A DNA stretch of 64,000 nt, from contig NZ_SOAY01000010.1 in the NCBI RefSeq assembly GCF_004364165.1, forward strand, positions 372,001 through 436,000, given 5' to 3'. The stretch is from Maribacter spongiicola (GTDB lineage Bacteria > Bacteroidota > Bacteroidia > Flavobacteriales > Flavobacteriaceae). Under the pieces are notes generated by a model. The model was not told the origin of the DNA, searched no databases, and worked only from the letters and a program-made list of their open reading frames with translations. Shown piece by piece: positions 10,267-18,844 of this stretch; the stretch's first letter is position 1, and each line of letters begins with the position of its first letter. A program made the translations under genes and the position numbers.

Positions 10267-11559
10267 ATGAAATACGATCAAATACCTAACTCCCTATTTA
10301 TAAAGAACCGTAAGAAATTTATGGACCGCATGCAGCCCAAAAGTATTGCCGTTTTTAACTCTAATGATATTTACCCCATAGGTGCAGATAGTGTGTTGCC
10401 TTTTGAGCAACATAGAGATATCTTTTACCTATCTGGGGCTGATCAAGAAGAAACTATTTTAGTGTTATTCCCAGATGCTATCAATAAAAAGCATCGTGAA
10501 ATATTATTTGTTCGTGAAACAAACGAGCATATTGCTATTTGGGAAGGTGAAAAACTTACTAAGGAGAAAGCCACGGAAGTTTCGGGAATAGAAACCGTAT
10601 GTTGGTTACAGGATTTCGAGAAAATATTCTTCGATTTAATGACCGAGGCTGAAACTATTTATTTCAATACTAACGAGCATTACAGACAAGCGGTAGAAAC
10701 GCAAACGCGCGAAGACCGATTTATAGAAAAATATAAGCAACAATATCCAGCTCATATGGTTGCCAAGAGTAACCCTATTCTTCAAGAAATTAGAGGAATT
10801 AAAGAGCCAGAGGAAATCGATATTATGCAAACCGCATGTAATATCACCGAAAAAGGATTTCGTAGACTTCTTAGTTTTGTGAAACCGGGCGTGATGGAAT
10901 ATGAGATTGAAGCAGAACTATTGCATGAATTCGTACGAAATAGATCCAAAGGATTTGCTTACCAACCAATTATTGCTTCTGGTAATAATGCAAATGTATT
11001 GCACTATTTAGAGAATAATAAGCCTTGTAACGATGGCGATTTAATTCTGATGGATGTTGCTGCGGAGTATGCTAATTATTCTAGTGATTTAACCAGAACT
11101 ATACCTGTAAGCGGAAAATTCACCAAACGCCAAAAAGAGGTATATAATGCTGTATTGCGTGTTAAGGACGATGCTACTAAAATGTTAGTGCCAGGTACGC
11201 TTTGGGCAGAATACCATAAGGAATGTGGTAAATTAATGACTTCAGAATTACTGGGCCTCGGTTTATTGGATAAGGCTGATGTACAAAATGAGAATCCTGA
11301 ATGGCCAGCATACAAAAAGTACTTCATGCATGGTACTAGTCACCATATTGGTTTAAATACGCATGATTACGGCGCATTGAAAACACCTATGCAAGCGAAT
11401 ATGGTATTTACAGTGGAACCGGGAATTTACATACCGGCAGAGAATATGGGCATTCGTTTAGAAGATGATGTGGTAATTCAAGAAAAGGGAGAACCTTTTA
11501 ACTTGATGGCTAATATTCCGATCATAGCAGATGAGATTGAAGAATTAATGAACAAATAA
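10267..11559 (+). CDS. pepP: Xaa-Pro aminopeptidase (M24B)
   Basis: This is a cytoplasmic metallopeptidase of 430 residues that removes N-terminal residues preceding proline. It has the AMP_N domain (about 10-140) followed by the pita-bread catalytic domain. Metal ligands can be placed: Asp263 and Asp274 in MDVAAEYANYSSDLTRT, a His in HGTSHHIG (355-361), Glu384 in FTVEPGIY, and a Glu near 399 in IRLEDDVV. The length equals the family norm. The gene is followed 9 bp later by exonuclease III, so the two are co-transcribed. It lacks a signal peptide, unlike the divergent M28 peptidases, and so would handle peptides after import. Confidence 0.95.
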   Translation: MKYDQIPNSLFIKNRKKFMDRMQPKSIAVFNSNDIYPIGADSVLPFEQHRDIFYLSGADQEETILVLFPDAINKKHREILFVRETNEHIAIWEGEKLTKEKATEVSGIETVCWLQDFEKIFFDLMTEAETIYFNTNEHYRQAVETQTREDRFIEKYKQQYPAHMVAKSNPILQEIRGIKEPEEIDIMQTACNITEKGFRRLLSFVKPGVMEYEIEAELLHEFVRNRSKGFAYQPIIASGNNANVLHYLENNKPCNDGDLILMDVAAEYANYSSDLTRTIPVSGKFTKRQKEVYNAVLRVKDDATKMLVPGTLWAEYHKECGKLMTSELLGLGLLDKADVQNENPEWPAYKKYFMHGTSHHIGLNTHDYGALKTPMQANMVFTVEPGIYIPAENMGIRLEDDVVIQEKGEPFNLMANIPIIADEIEELMNK

Positions 11560-11568
11560 AAACGGAAT

Positions 11569-12339
11569 ATGAAATTAGTATCATGGAACGTTAACGGAAT
11601 AAGAGCTTCCGTAAAAAAGGGTTTTGAAGATATTGTAAAGGAATTTGATGCAGATGTTTTTTGCGTTCAAGAAACAAAGGCGCAAGATGATCAGGTTGCC
11701 GAAGCATTGAAAGATATTACCGATTACGAGCTGTTTAGTAATAGTGCAGAACGAAAAGGCTATTCTGGTACCGGAATTTTATCTAAAAAGGCACCTGTGA
11801 AGTTCGATAAGGACATGGGTATCGAAAAACATGATTTAGAAGGAAGAATTACACATTCTGAATTTGAACATTTTCATTTGATCAATGTTTATATTCCTAA
11901 TAGTGGAAGCGGATTAAAAAGATTGGATTACCGTGCCGGATGGGATAAAGATTTCACCAACTACTTAAAAGAACTGTCTAAGTCGAAGCCTTTAATAATC
12001 ACGGGTGATTTTAACGTAGCGCATACCGAGAATGATTTGGCAAACCCAAAAAGTAATTACAATAAAACATCAGGATTTACACAAGTCGAGATTGATGGTT
12101 TTGACCATATGCTAAAGGAATTGAACCTGGTAGATAGCTTCAGAAAGTTACACCCGACTACGTTCGATAAATATACATTTTGGAGTGCACGAGGTGGTGC
12201 ACGAGGTAGAAATGTAGGTTGGCGTTTAGATTACTTTTTGGTTAGTGAATCTATTTGGGACAAAGTAAAGTCTGCAGAGATACACGATCAGATAATGGGT
12301 AGTGATCATTGCCCTATTAGTTTAGAAATAGTTTTTTAA
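11569..12339 (+). CDS. xth: Exodeoxyribonuclease III / AP endonuclease
   Basis: This is a base-excision repair enzyme of 256 residues that cleaves abasic sites and degrades DNA 3'-5'. The EEP fold signature is complete: LVSWNVNGIRA at the start, CVQETKA (metal-binding Glu), INVYIPNSG, ITGDFNVAHTE (Asp/Asn pair), the RNVGWRLDYFLVS segment and the C-terminal GSDHCPISLE (catalytic His and Asp). It sits 9 bp after pepP and ends just before a strong terminator hairpin that it shares with the convergent fasciclin gene. Confidence 0.96.
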   Translation: MKLVSWNVNGIRASVKKGFEDIVKEFDADVFCVQETKAQDDQVAEALKDITDYELFSNSAERKGYSGTGILSKKAPVKFDKDMGIEKHDLEGRITHSEFEHFHLINVYIPNSGSGLKRLDYRAGWDKDFTNYLKELSKSKPLIITGDFNVAHTENDLANPKSNYNKTSGFTQVEIDGFDHMLKELNLVDSFRKLHPTTFDKYTFWSARGGARGRNVGWRLDYFLVSESIWDKVKSAEIHDQIMGSDHCPISLEIVF

Positions 12340-12345
12340 AAATAA

Positions 12346-12376
12346 AACGGCCCGCTATTAGTGGGCCGTTCTTTTA
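12346..12376. terminator. Bidirectional rho-independent terminator
   Basis: The arms AACGGCCCGC (12346-12355) and GTGGGCCGTT (12361-12370) can pair over 10 positions, including one G-T wobble, around a 5-base loop. A run of A precedes and C plus TTTT follows, so it can stop both the xth transcript (+) and the fasciclin transcript (-), which converge here. Confidence 0.9.
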
Positions 12377-12391
12377 ACTTGGGGCAAGAAA

Positions 12392-13015
12392 TTACATGCC
12401 TGGTAGCACAACAGTATCTACAACATGTATAACACCATTAGATTGGTTTACATCAGCAATTGTAACACTAGAAATAGTACCGGCAGCGTCTTTTAACTGT
12501 ACTTTTTTACCTTTTAGCATAGCTGTTAATGTACCACCGTTTACAGTAGTCAAGTCTGCTTTTCCTTTACCATCTTTAATCATCTTTATTAAGTCCATAG
12601 CGCTTAAGTTACCCGCAACTACGTGATACGTAAGTACAGCTTGTAATTTTGCTTTGTTTTCAGGCATTAATAAAGACTCGACAGTCCCTTTTGGTAATTT
12701 CGCAAAAGCTTCATTTGTTGGTGCGAAAACAGTAAACGGACCTTCGCCTTGTAAAGTTTCAACTAATTCGGCTGCTTTTACTGCCGCAACAAGTGTGGTG
12801 TGGTCTTTTGAGTTTACTGCATTTTCAATGATGTTTTTATTAGGATACATTTCTGCACCACCGACCATCTTGGTCTCCATCATCATTTTTTCCTTTTTCA
12901 TCATTTTCTTGTCCTTTTTCATTTCCATACCGCCATCTTGAGCGAAAGTTGAAGTGGTAAGTCCTATAGTTAAGGCAAGCGTTGCAAGTTTAATCGTGTT
13001 TGAAATTTTCATCAT
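12392..13015 (-). CDS. Secreted fasciclin (FAS1) domain protein
   Basis: This 207-residue protein has a signal peptide (cleavage near 25, TTSTFAQ). A Lys/Met-rich linker full of MKKDKKMMKKEKMMM-type sequence spans about 30-47. One FAS1 domain (about 60-205) follows, with the landmarks GEGPFTVFAPTNEAFAKLP, LTYHVVAGNL and SNGVIHVVDTVVLP. Single FAS1 proteins are exported adhesion or matrix proteins, common in marine Bacteroidota. The Met/Lys-rich spacer is odd and could be a metal-binding or flexible linker; that is inference. The stop lies close to the shared terminator. A second ATG three bases in (13012) is an equally good start. Confidence 0.9.
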   Translation of the reverse strand: MMKISNTIKLATLALTIGLTTSTFAQDGGMEMKKDKKMMKKEKMMMETKMVGGAEMYPNKNIIENAVNSKDHTTLVAAVKAAELVETLQGEGPFTVFAPTNEAFAKLPKGTVESLLMPENKAKLQAVLTYHVVAGNLSAMDLIKMIKDGKGKADLTTVNGGTLTAMLKGKKVQLKDAAGTISSVTIADVNQSNGVIHVVDTVVLPGM

Positions 13016-13104
13016 CTAATTTTTTAGTATACCCCACTTACGGAAACCAAATAGCGAAGGTTTGGTTTTTGGGTATGAATTAGATAAAATAAATTTACAG
13101 GAAG

Positions 13105-14382
13105 TTATTTTTTGATGGATTTGCTATACAAATTTGAAAGTACAAACACCACTAAAGCAGGTAATACCCACCCCAAACTATATTTTTGCAGCGGAATCCA
13201 AGAGAAGGTATCTGCTGCGGGCGATAATGAGCTTATACTACCTAAGAAATCTGGAATACTAAATATGATGGTGGTAATCGTAACCGCTCTAAAAACAAAA
13301 ACAGATGCAAATTTATCTGGCACTACATTCAATAGAATAAGAATAATGGTTATCGGATAAATAAACATTAAAGATGGTATAGCCACGGCAATAATATAGG
13401 CGACATTGAATTGACCTACTAAAACACCAAGCACACTACCAAGAATTGCAGTTATTGTATAGACCGTTTTTGAATCATTGAATCTAGATGCTGCAAAATC
13501 TGCTGTTCCAGTAACAATACCAACTGCAGTAGTAAAGCAAGCTAGCCCTACCAAAATGCTCAGAAACAAGTTACCGATGTTTCCTAGACTTTGTATAGCC
13601 AAGCCAGATAATATTTCTGTTCTCGTGGTATCGGCATCAAAAATCGAATGTACTAACGATCCAGAAAGAATTAATCCCATATAAATTAAAAACAGCGATA
13701 AGCCTGCAAACCAAGCGGCGTTGCGTATCAGTAGTTTTTTATCTTCATATGAGGCATGGGTATATTTTAAATTGATCGATATAATAATTACCCCGCCAAC
13801 AACGACAGCACCAATGGCATCAAAGGTTTGGTAGCCTTCTAGTATACCGTTTGTAAACGGACTCGCAAATGAAATGCTTCCGAAATCGAATGGGAAAGAG
13901 AAAATGGTTATCCCAATTACTAAAAGCAAAATCAGAATTATGGCAGGCGTTAATATTTTACCTAAAATATTCAGAATTTTAGATCGGTTTAAAGCGAATA
14001 ACAATACTAAAGCAAAGTAGATACTACTTGTAAACCAAGAGGAGATATCCCAGTAGGGCTGTATGGCTATTTCGTGGGTTACCGAAGCAGTTCTTGGGCT
14101 AGGTAATGCAATAGCAATGGCATAAATGAAAAACGCATAGATCAAACTGAACGTTGGCGATACTTTATTGCCAAAATCTATAAGCGTGCCTTGCAGTTTT
14201 GCATGTGCCAAAATACCAAGTACAGGAATTGCAACTGCTGATAGTCCGAAACCGATGGTGACAATGAGCCATTGGTCACCAGAATTAAAACCTAATAATG
14301 GAGGTAAAATTAGATTGCCCGCTCCAAAAAAAAGGGAGAACAATGCAAAAGCCGTAACGAGGGTTTCCTTCTTTTTGAACAT
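13105..14382 (-). CDS. brnQ: Branched-chain amino acid transport carrier (LIVCS family)
   Basis: This is a 425-residue integral membrane protein with about twelve hydrophobic spans. It belongs to the sodium/proton-coupled importers of leucine, isoleucine and valine. The opening KETLVTAFALFSLFFGAGNLILPP is split here as FALFSLFFGAGNLILPPLLG, the family's conserved first span. Later landmarks are the ALPSPRTASVTHE loop and the GYQTFDAIGAVVVGGVII helix. The length is normal. It is monocistronic, with about 90 bp to the fasciclin gene and about 250 bp upstream to the divergent small gene. Confidence 0.95.
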   Translation of the reverse strand: MFKKKETLVTAFALFSLFFGAGNLILPPLLGFNSGDQWLIVTIGFGLSAVAIPVLGILAHAKLQGTLIDFGNKVSPTFSLIYAFFIYAIAIALPSPRTASVTHEIAIQPYWDISSWFTSSIYFALVLLFALNRSKILNILGKILTPAIILILLLVIGITIFSFPFDFGSISFASPFTNGILEGYQTFDAIGAVVVGGVIIISINLKYTHASYEDKKLLIRNAAWFAGLSLFLIYMGLILSGSLVHSIFDADTTRTEILSGLAIQSLGNIGNLFLSILVGLACFTTAVGIVTGTADFAASRFNDSKTVYTITAILGSVLGVLVGQFNVAYIIAVAIPSLMFIYPITIILILLNVVPDKFASVFVFRAVTITTIIFSIPDFLGSISSLSPAADTFSWIPLQKYSLGWVLPALVVFVLSNLYSKSIKK

Positions 14383-14633
14383 GAATGCAAATTAAGTGAA
14401 AGATTATTAAATAACAGGCAAGGCGAGATTTTTCATTTTCTGAAACAGCAAAAAAAAGGGTGTTGACAACAGGTTAGGTAAAACTCACAACAATTACTGG
14501 TACAGGCCTTTAATATGCCGTACTTTAACCAAAGGAAACAAAGTGTATGCTAATTTCCTTGAAATTCAACCTAATATATTAATCGCATTTTCTCGATAAC
14601 CCAAATCGAAATCTTTGCATAAAAGCCTACAGC

Positions 14634-14864
14634 ATGAAAAAATTATTCTGCAACATTTTCGGTCACCACTATTCAATATCTAAAAAAGTGACCTCTCATA
14701 TTAAAGAGTACAAGTGTATTCACTGTCAAAAACAGGTAACTACAGATGTAAGTGGTAATCTTTCTAATTTAACACCTGAGTTACAAGATATCAACAGAAC
14801 TTTAGAGCATATTTACCAAAGAAGACATACTACAGCTACCCAACAACAACAGCAAGTAGCATAA
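14634..14864 (+). CDS. Small flavobacterial protein with a CxxC pair
   Basis: This is a 76-residue cytoplasmic protein. The first half (KKLFCNIFGHHYSISKKV, then EYKCIHCQKQVTTD) carries a Cys/His cluster (C5, H11, H12, C31, C34), suggesting a small zinc-ribbon-like fold. The second half is a polar helix ending in a glutamine tract (QQQQQ). I recognise the general pattern of short conserved flavobacterial proteins of this kind but know no function. It is convergent with thiL, with only 11 bp between the stops. The 250 bp upstream is non-coding. Confidence 0.75.
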   Translation: MKKLFCNIFGHHYSISKKVTSHIKEYKCIHCQKQVTTDVSGNLSNLTPELQDINRTLEHIYQRRHTTATQQQQQVA

Positions 14865-14875
14865 TTCGTCTTGTT

Positions 14876-15919
14876 TTAGTTAAATGAATTCCAGCCCTGC
14901 GCGGTTAATGGAATCTTCGTATTATTCCTAGAAATTAAGAAAGCACCTTCGTCTTTTCCCGTGGTATGCCCTATGACGGTCAAGTTTGGATTACCCTTAA
15001 TTTTTGGGAATTCTTTTTGGTCTATTGTAAACAATAATTCATAGTCCTCACCGCCGCTAAGCGCTACAAGGGTGCTATCCATTTTAAACTCTTCACAAGC
15101 TGAAATTACGGTAGGGTCTAAAGGAATTTTGTCTTCGTACAAATCAATTCCCAGTCCGCTACTCTTACTTAAATGTAAAATTTCAGATGAGAGTCCGTCA
15201 CTAATATCAATCATCGATGTTGGGTGAACATCTAATTTTTTCAATAGTTCAGTAATGTCTTTTCTAGCTTCGGGCTTCAACTGTCGCTCTACAATGTAAG
15301 AATATGGTTCTAAATCGGGCTGACTATTAGGGTTTACCTTAAAAACCTCTTTTTCACGTTCCAATACCTGTAGTCCCATGTATGCGGCACCTAAATCTCC
15401 AGTGACTACCAAAAGATCGTTTGGTTTTGCACCTGAGCGGTAAGCGATATCTTCTTCATTAGCGATACCAATTGCGGTAACACTGATCATTAATCCTGTT
15501 TTAGATGAGGTGGTGTCACCACCTACCAAATCAACATTGTATGTTTTGCATGCTGTTGCTACACCTGCATAAAATTCTTCAAGCGCTTCTAATGGAAATC
15601 TGTTTGAAACAGCTAAAGAAACAGTTACCTGAGTTGCTGTTGCGTTCATGGCGTAAATATCAGAAAGATTGACCATAATAGATTTGTAACCTAAATGCTT
15701 TAGTGGCATATAGGCAAGGTCGAAATGTACCCCTTCTATTAAAAGGTCTGTACTGATAACCGTTTTATTGTTTTTAAAATCTAAAACTGCAGCATCATCA
15801 CCAATACCTTTTACGGTAGATTCCTGTTTAATTTTAAAATCTTTAGTCAGGTGTTCTATGAGTCCGAATTCACCTAGTTTCTCTAATGACGTCCTTTCTT
15901 GTTCTTTATCTTCTAGCAT
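14876..15919 (-). CDS. thiL: Thiamine-monophosphate kinase
   Basis: This enzyme phosphorylates thiamine monophosphate to the cofactor thiamine diphosphate using ATP. It has 347 residues, normal for the family. The AIRS-type kinase signatures are all present: GIGDDAAV, STDLLIEGVHFD, the MVNLSDIYAMNA helix, LVGGDTTSS, MIDISDGLSSE and LSGGEDYELLF. These supply the aspartates that hold magnesium and ATP. It stands alone. The TPP product would feed many enzymes, and no other thiamine gene is in the window. Confidence 0.96.
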   Translation of the reverse strand: MLEDKEQERTSLEKLGEFGLIEHLTKDFKIKQESTVKGIGDDAAVLDFKNNKTVISTDLLIEGVHFDLAYMPLKHLGYKSIMVNLSDIYAMNATATQVTVSLAVSNRFPLEALEEFYAGVATACKTYNVDLVGGDTTSSKTGLMISVTAIGIANEEDIAYRSGAKPNDLLVVTGDLGAAYMGLQVLEREKEVFKVNPNSQPDLEPYSYIVERQLKPEARKDITELLKKLDVHPTSMIDISDGLSSEILHLSKSSGLGIDLYEDKIPLDPTVISACEEFKMDSTLVALSGGEDYELLFTIDQKEFPKIKGNPNLTVIGHTTGKDEGAFLISRNNTKIPLTAQGWNSFN

Positions 15920-15952
15920 GTTGCAAAAATAAGAAGTAAAACAAGATGAATG

Positions 15953-15988
15953 GTATAAAAAAATCCGAAGCTGAAAAACTTCGGATTT
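15953..15988 (-). terminator. Rho-independent terminator after the Gfo/Idh/MocA gene
   Basis: A perfect 10-bp stem is formed by AAATCCGAAG (15961-15970) and CTTCGGATTT (15979-15988), with an 8-base loop. On the minus strand a run of T follows (plus-strand ATAAAAAAA at 15954-15962), which is the right orientation for the oxidoreductase gene ending at 16018. Confidence 0.88.
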
Positions 15989-16017
15989 ACTATTGTAATT
16001 GTATTAATGTTTTGGTC

Positions 16018-17463
16018 TTATCCTACCGAATACCCATCTCTGTAGGTACGTTTTACATATTTATTTGCAGGTTCGAAGTTGGTAACCTTCATATTTGCTG
16101 CATCCCACTGTAAACGTTTTCTTCCGTGATATTGTTTCCCGCCACCCCAGAAGCTTTGATTTTCAACAGTTGGGTCTACTTCAAAGTATGATTTTAATGC
16201 CAAGTTACCAATAAGGATACTTTCTGTAAACGGACCGGCATAATCAAAAGAAGAACTTGTTTCTGCATTTCCGTAGCCTGCCATACAAGCATTTACCCAT
16301 TGTAAATAGTGACCTTCTGGTACACGTGCAATGGTTTGTTCTACTTCAAATTGTTCATTAAGGGTTAATGGTAATAACCTCGGGTTTGCACCGTAGCAAT
16401 CTGCCATTAATTTTCCTTTTGTACCAATGAATAATACGCCACCATCCCAGTTTCCCAAAGCTTCGTCATCGCCTAATTCCTCTGGTCTTTCAGGTAGCAA
16501 TCCGCCATCCATCCAAGTAACTTTTATTTTTCCTTTACCATCTGTTCTTGGGTAGCTTAAATGTATTTTACTAGAGTTCGGGAAACTCTTTGGGTAGTCT
16601 TTATATTGAAAATTACCACTAAAAGAATCAGAAACGCTACATTCTACGGTATCAGGATATAAAATTGGTAATATTCTATAAACAGGATCCATAATATGAC
16701 ATGCCATATCGCCAAGTGCACCTGTTCCGAAATCTGACCAACCTCTCCAGTCAAAAGGCAGGTAGGCATTGTTATAATCTCTTGCTGCTGCGGTTCCTAA
16801 CCAAAGATCCCAGTTTAGACCTTTCGGAATTTTGTCTTTTTTGGTAGGTGTTTGTAATGCTTGTGGCCAAATAGCTCTATTTGTCCAGCATTTTACGGTA
16901 TGTACTTCACCAATAATGCCCGTATCATAAATTTCTTTCATGGTACGTACTCCGTCGCCAGAGCCACCTTGGTTACCCATTTGTGTAACTACTTTGAATT
17001 TTTTCGCCGCTTCGGTCAACATTCTTGCTTCCCAAATGTCATGCGTCAGAGGTTTTTGAACGTATACATGTTTGCCCATAGACATTGCCTGGTAAGCTGC
17101 GACGGCATGGTTGTGATCTGGTGTAGATACAGATACGGCATCAATATTTTTGCCTTCTTTATCTAACATTTCTCTAAAGTCATTGAAATAACTTGCCTTC
17201 GGGAATGCTTCTCTAGATCCAATTGCTTGTCTATCATCGACATCGGCAAGAGATACGATATTTACATTGGGGCTTTCGGCAAACGAAGAAATATCGCTTT
17301 GACCTTTACCACCAACGCCAATACCGGCAATATTTAATTTATCGCTTGGTGCGACAAACCCTGTTCCACCTAAAACGTGTCTAGGTACGATCATAAAACC
17401 GGCTGCCGCCATACCGGTATTCTTCATAAATTTTCGGCGAGTGTTGTTTTTGTCGTGTGACAT
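16018..17463 (-). CDS. Tat-exported Gfo/Idh/MocA-family oxidoreductase
   Basis: This is an NAD(P)-dependent oxidoreductase of 481 residues when started at 17463 (MSHDKNNTRRKFMKNTG). An in-frame ATG 96 bp upstream gives an implausible N-terminus. The twin-arginine motif RRKF and the following hydrophobic segment mark export by the Tat system in folded form, with bound nucleotide. The Rossmann domain starts at LNIAGIGVGGKGQ. The family motif VSVSTPDHNHAVAAY and the catalytic-region lysine motif VYVQKPLTHD are present, followed by the alpha/beta substrate domain. Relatives act on sugars and cyclitols, and the precise substrate is unknown. It carries its own terminator and is divergent from the anchor-B lipoprotein gene. 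Confidence 0.92.
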   Translation of the reverse strand: MSHDKNNTRRKFMKNTGMAAAGFMIVPRHVLGGTGFVAPSDKLNIAGIGVGGKGQSDISSFAESPNVNIVSLADVDDRQAIGSREAFPKASYFNDFREMLDKEGKNIDAVSVSTPDHNHAVAAYQAMSMGKHVYVQKPLTHDIWEARMLTEAAKKFKVVTQMGNQGGSGDGVRTMKEIYDTGIIGEVHTVKCWTNRAIWPQALQTPTKKDKIPKGLNWDLWLGTAAARDYNNAYLPFDWRGWSDFGTGALGDMACHIMDPVYRILPILYPDTVECSVSDSFSGNFQYKDYPKSFPNSSKIHLSYPRTDGKGKIKVTWMDGGLLPERPEELGDDEALGNWDGGVLFIGTKGKLMADCYGANPRLLPLTLNEQFEVEQTIARVPEGHYLQWVNACMAGYGNAETSSSFDYAGPFTESILIGNLALKSYFEVDPTVENQSFWGGGKQYHGRKRLQWDAANMKVTNFEPANKYVKRTYRDGYSVG

Positions 17464-17594
17464 AATAAGTTGTTGTTGTTTGATTTGGTATTGAAGGTAA
17501 TTTATTTCAATCAATAACTTTAAGGTATTTATAGATTTGTTATTTTTCAAAATAAGCAATTACTATCTTTAGGTATTGAAAATAAATCGATTAC

Positions 17595-18842
17595 ATGAAT
17601 AAAGGCATTTGGTTTTTAACATTTATTATAATTTTTGGATGCTCATCTGATGATGTTGCTACCGAGATAATAGATGCTGGTGGTGAAGAGCAAACTCCTA
17701 AAGAGACTCCTGTGCAAAATAGTGTGATTCCATGTGAAAACGGATTTGCAGGTATATACCCATGTAGCGGGTATGATTTAGTGGCACATTTTGCTTTAGA
17801 TGTTTTTTCTACCAATGAGGCCAATGATATTTGGGGGTGGACAGATACTGAAACAGGTAAGGAATATGCTATTTTGGGTTTAGCGAACGGAACAGCCTTT
17901 ATAGATATTTCTGATGCCGAAAATCCTATATATCTAGGAAAATTGCCAACCGCTACAGCTTCTAGTTCTTGGCGAGATGTAAAGGTTTTTGAAAATTATG
18001 CTTATGTGGTTTCTGAAGCCAATAATCATGGTGTTCAGATTTTTAATTTAAAGAAACTAAGAAACCTGAATAATGGTCCTCAAACATTTACCTCAGATGG
18101 TAGGTATACCAATTTGGGTAATGCCCATAATATTGTTATTAATGAAGATTCTGGTTTTGCCTATCCTGTTGGTACAGCTAGAAATGATCAATTTAATGGC
18201 GGGGTACATTTTTTAAATCTTCAAAATCCTATAGCACCAACACTTTCAGGGGGCTGGGGGTTAAATGGTTATACACACGATGCTCAGGTAATTACTTATA
18301 ATGGTGCTGATACGAGGTATGTGGGCTCAGAAATTTTTGTTGGTGCCAATGAGGATTTGGTAGTTGTAGTAGATGTTTCAGATAAAAATGCACCGGTTAC
18401 CTTAGCTACATTGTCTTATCCAAATGTTAGTTATACGCACCAAGGCTGGTTTACCGAGGATCATCGCTATTTTATTTTAGGAGATGAATTGGATGAGGTG
18501 AATGTAGGATTCAAGACACGTACATTTATTTTTGATATGGAAGATTTGGAGAATCCAGTCCTCCATCACACTTATTCAGGTTCTACAGCGGCAATTGATC
18601 ACAATGGCTATGTTATAGGAGATGAGTTTTTCTTAGCTAATTATACTGCTGGGGTTCGAGTTTTAGATATCACAGACATAGCGAATAAGAATGTAACCGA
18701 AAAGGCTTTTTTTGATACATATCCTTCAAATGATAACACTCAATTTGCTGGAGTGTGGAGTGTTTACCCTTATTTCGAGAGTGGTAAAATAATTGTTAGT
18801 GATATTAATAACGGATTTTTTATCATTCAGAAATCGAATTAA
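17595..18842 (+). CDS. Choice-of-anchor B family lipoprotein (LVIVD repeats)
   Basis: This is a 415-residue exported lipoprotein with the signal MNKGIWFLTFIIIFGCSSDD (Cys16). After a Pro/Glu-rich linker and a short Cys-containing segment (PCENGFAGIYPCSG), the protein consists of beta-propeller blades of the LVIVD type. These have recurring phrases such as GTAFIDISDAENPIYLG, DLVVVVDVSDKNAPV and VRVLDITD. The layout matches choice-of-anchor B proteins, which are surface proteins of unknown ligand. The next lipoprotein gene begins 2 bp after the stop, so the two are made together. Confidence 0.86.
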   Translation: MNKGIWFLTFIIIFGCSSDDVATEIIDAGGEEQTPKETPVQNSVIPCENGFAGIYPCSGYDLVAHFALDVFSTNEANDIWGWTDTETGKEYAILGLANGTAFIDISDAENPIYLGKLPTATASSSWRDVKVFENYAYVVSEANNHGVQIFNLKKLRNLNNGPQTFTSDGRYTNLGNAHNIVINEDSGFAYPVGTARNDQFNGGVHFLNLQNPIAPTLSGGWGLNGYTHDAQVITYNGADTRYVGSEIFVGANEDLVVVVDVSDKNAPVTLATLSYPNVSYTHQGWFTEDHRYFILGDELDEVNVGFKTRTFIFDMEDLENPVLHHTYSGSTAAIDHNGYVIGDEFFLANYTAGVRVLDITDIANKNVTEKAFFDTYPSNDNTQFAGVWSVYPYFESGKIIVSDINNGFFIIQKSN

Positions 18843-18844
18843 TT

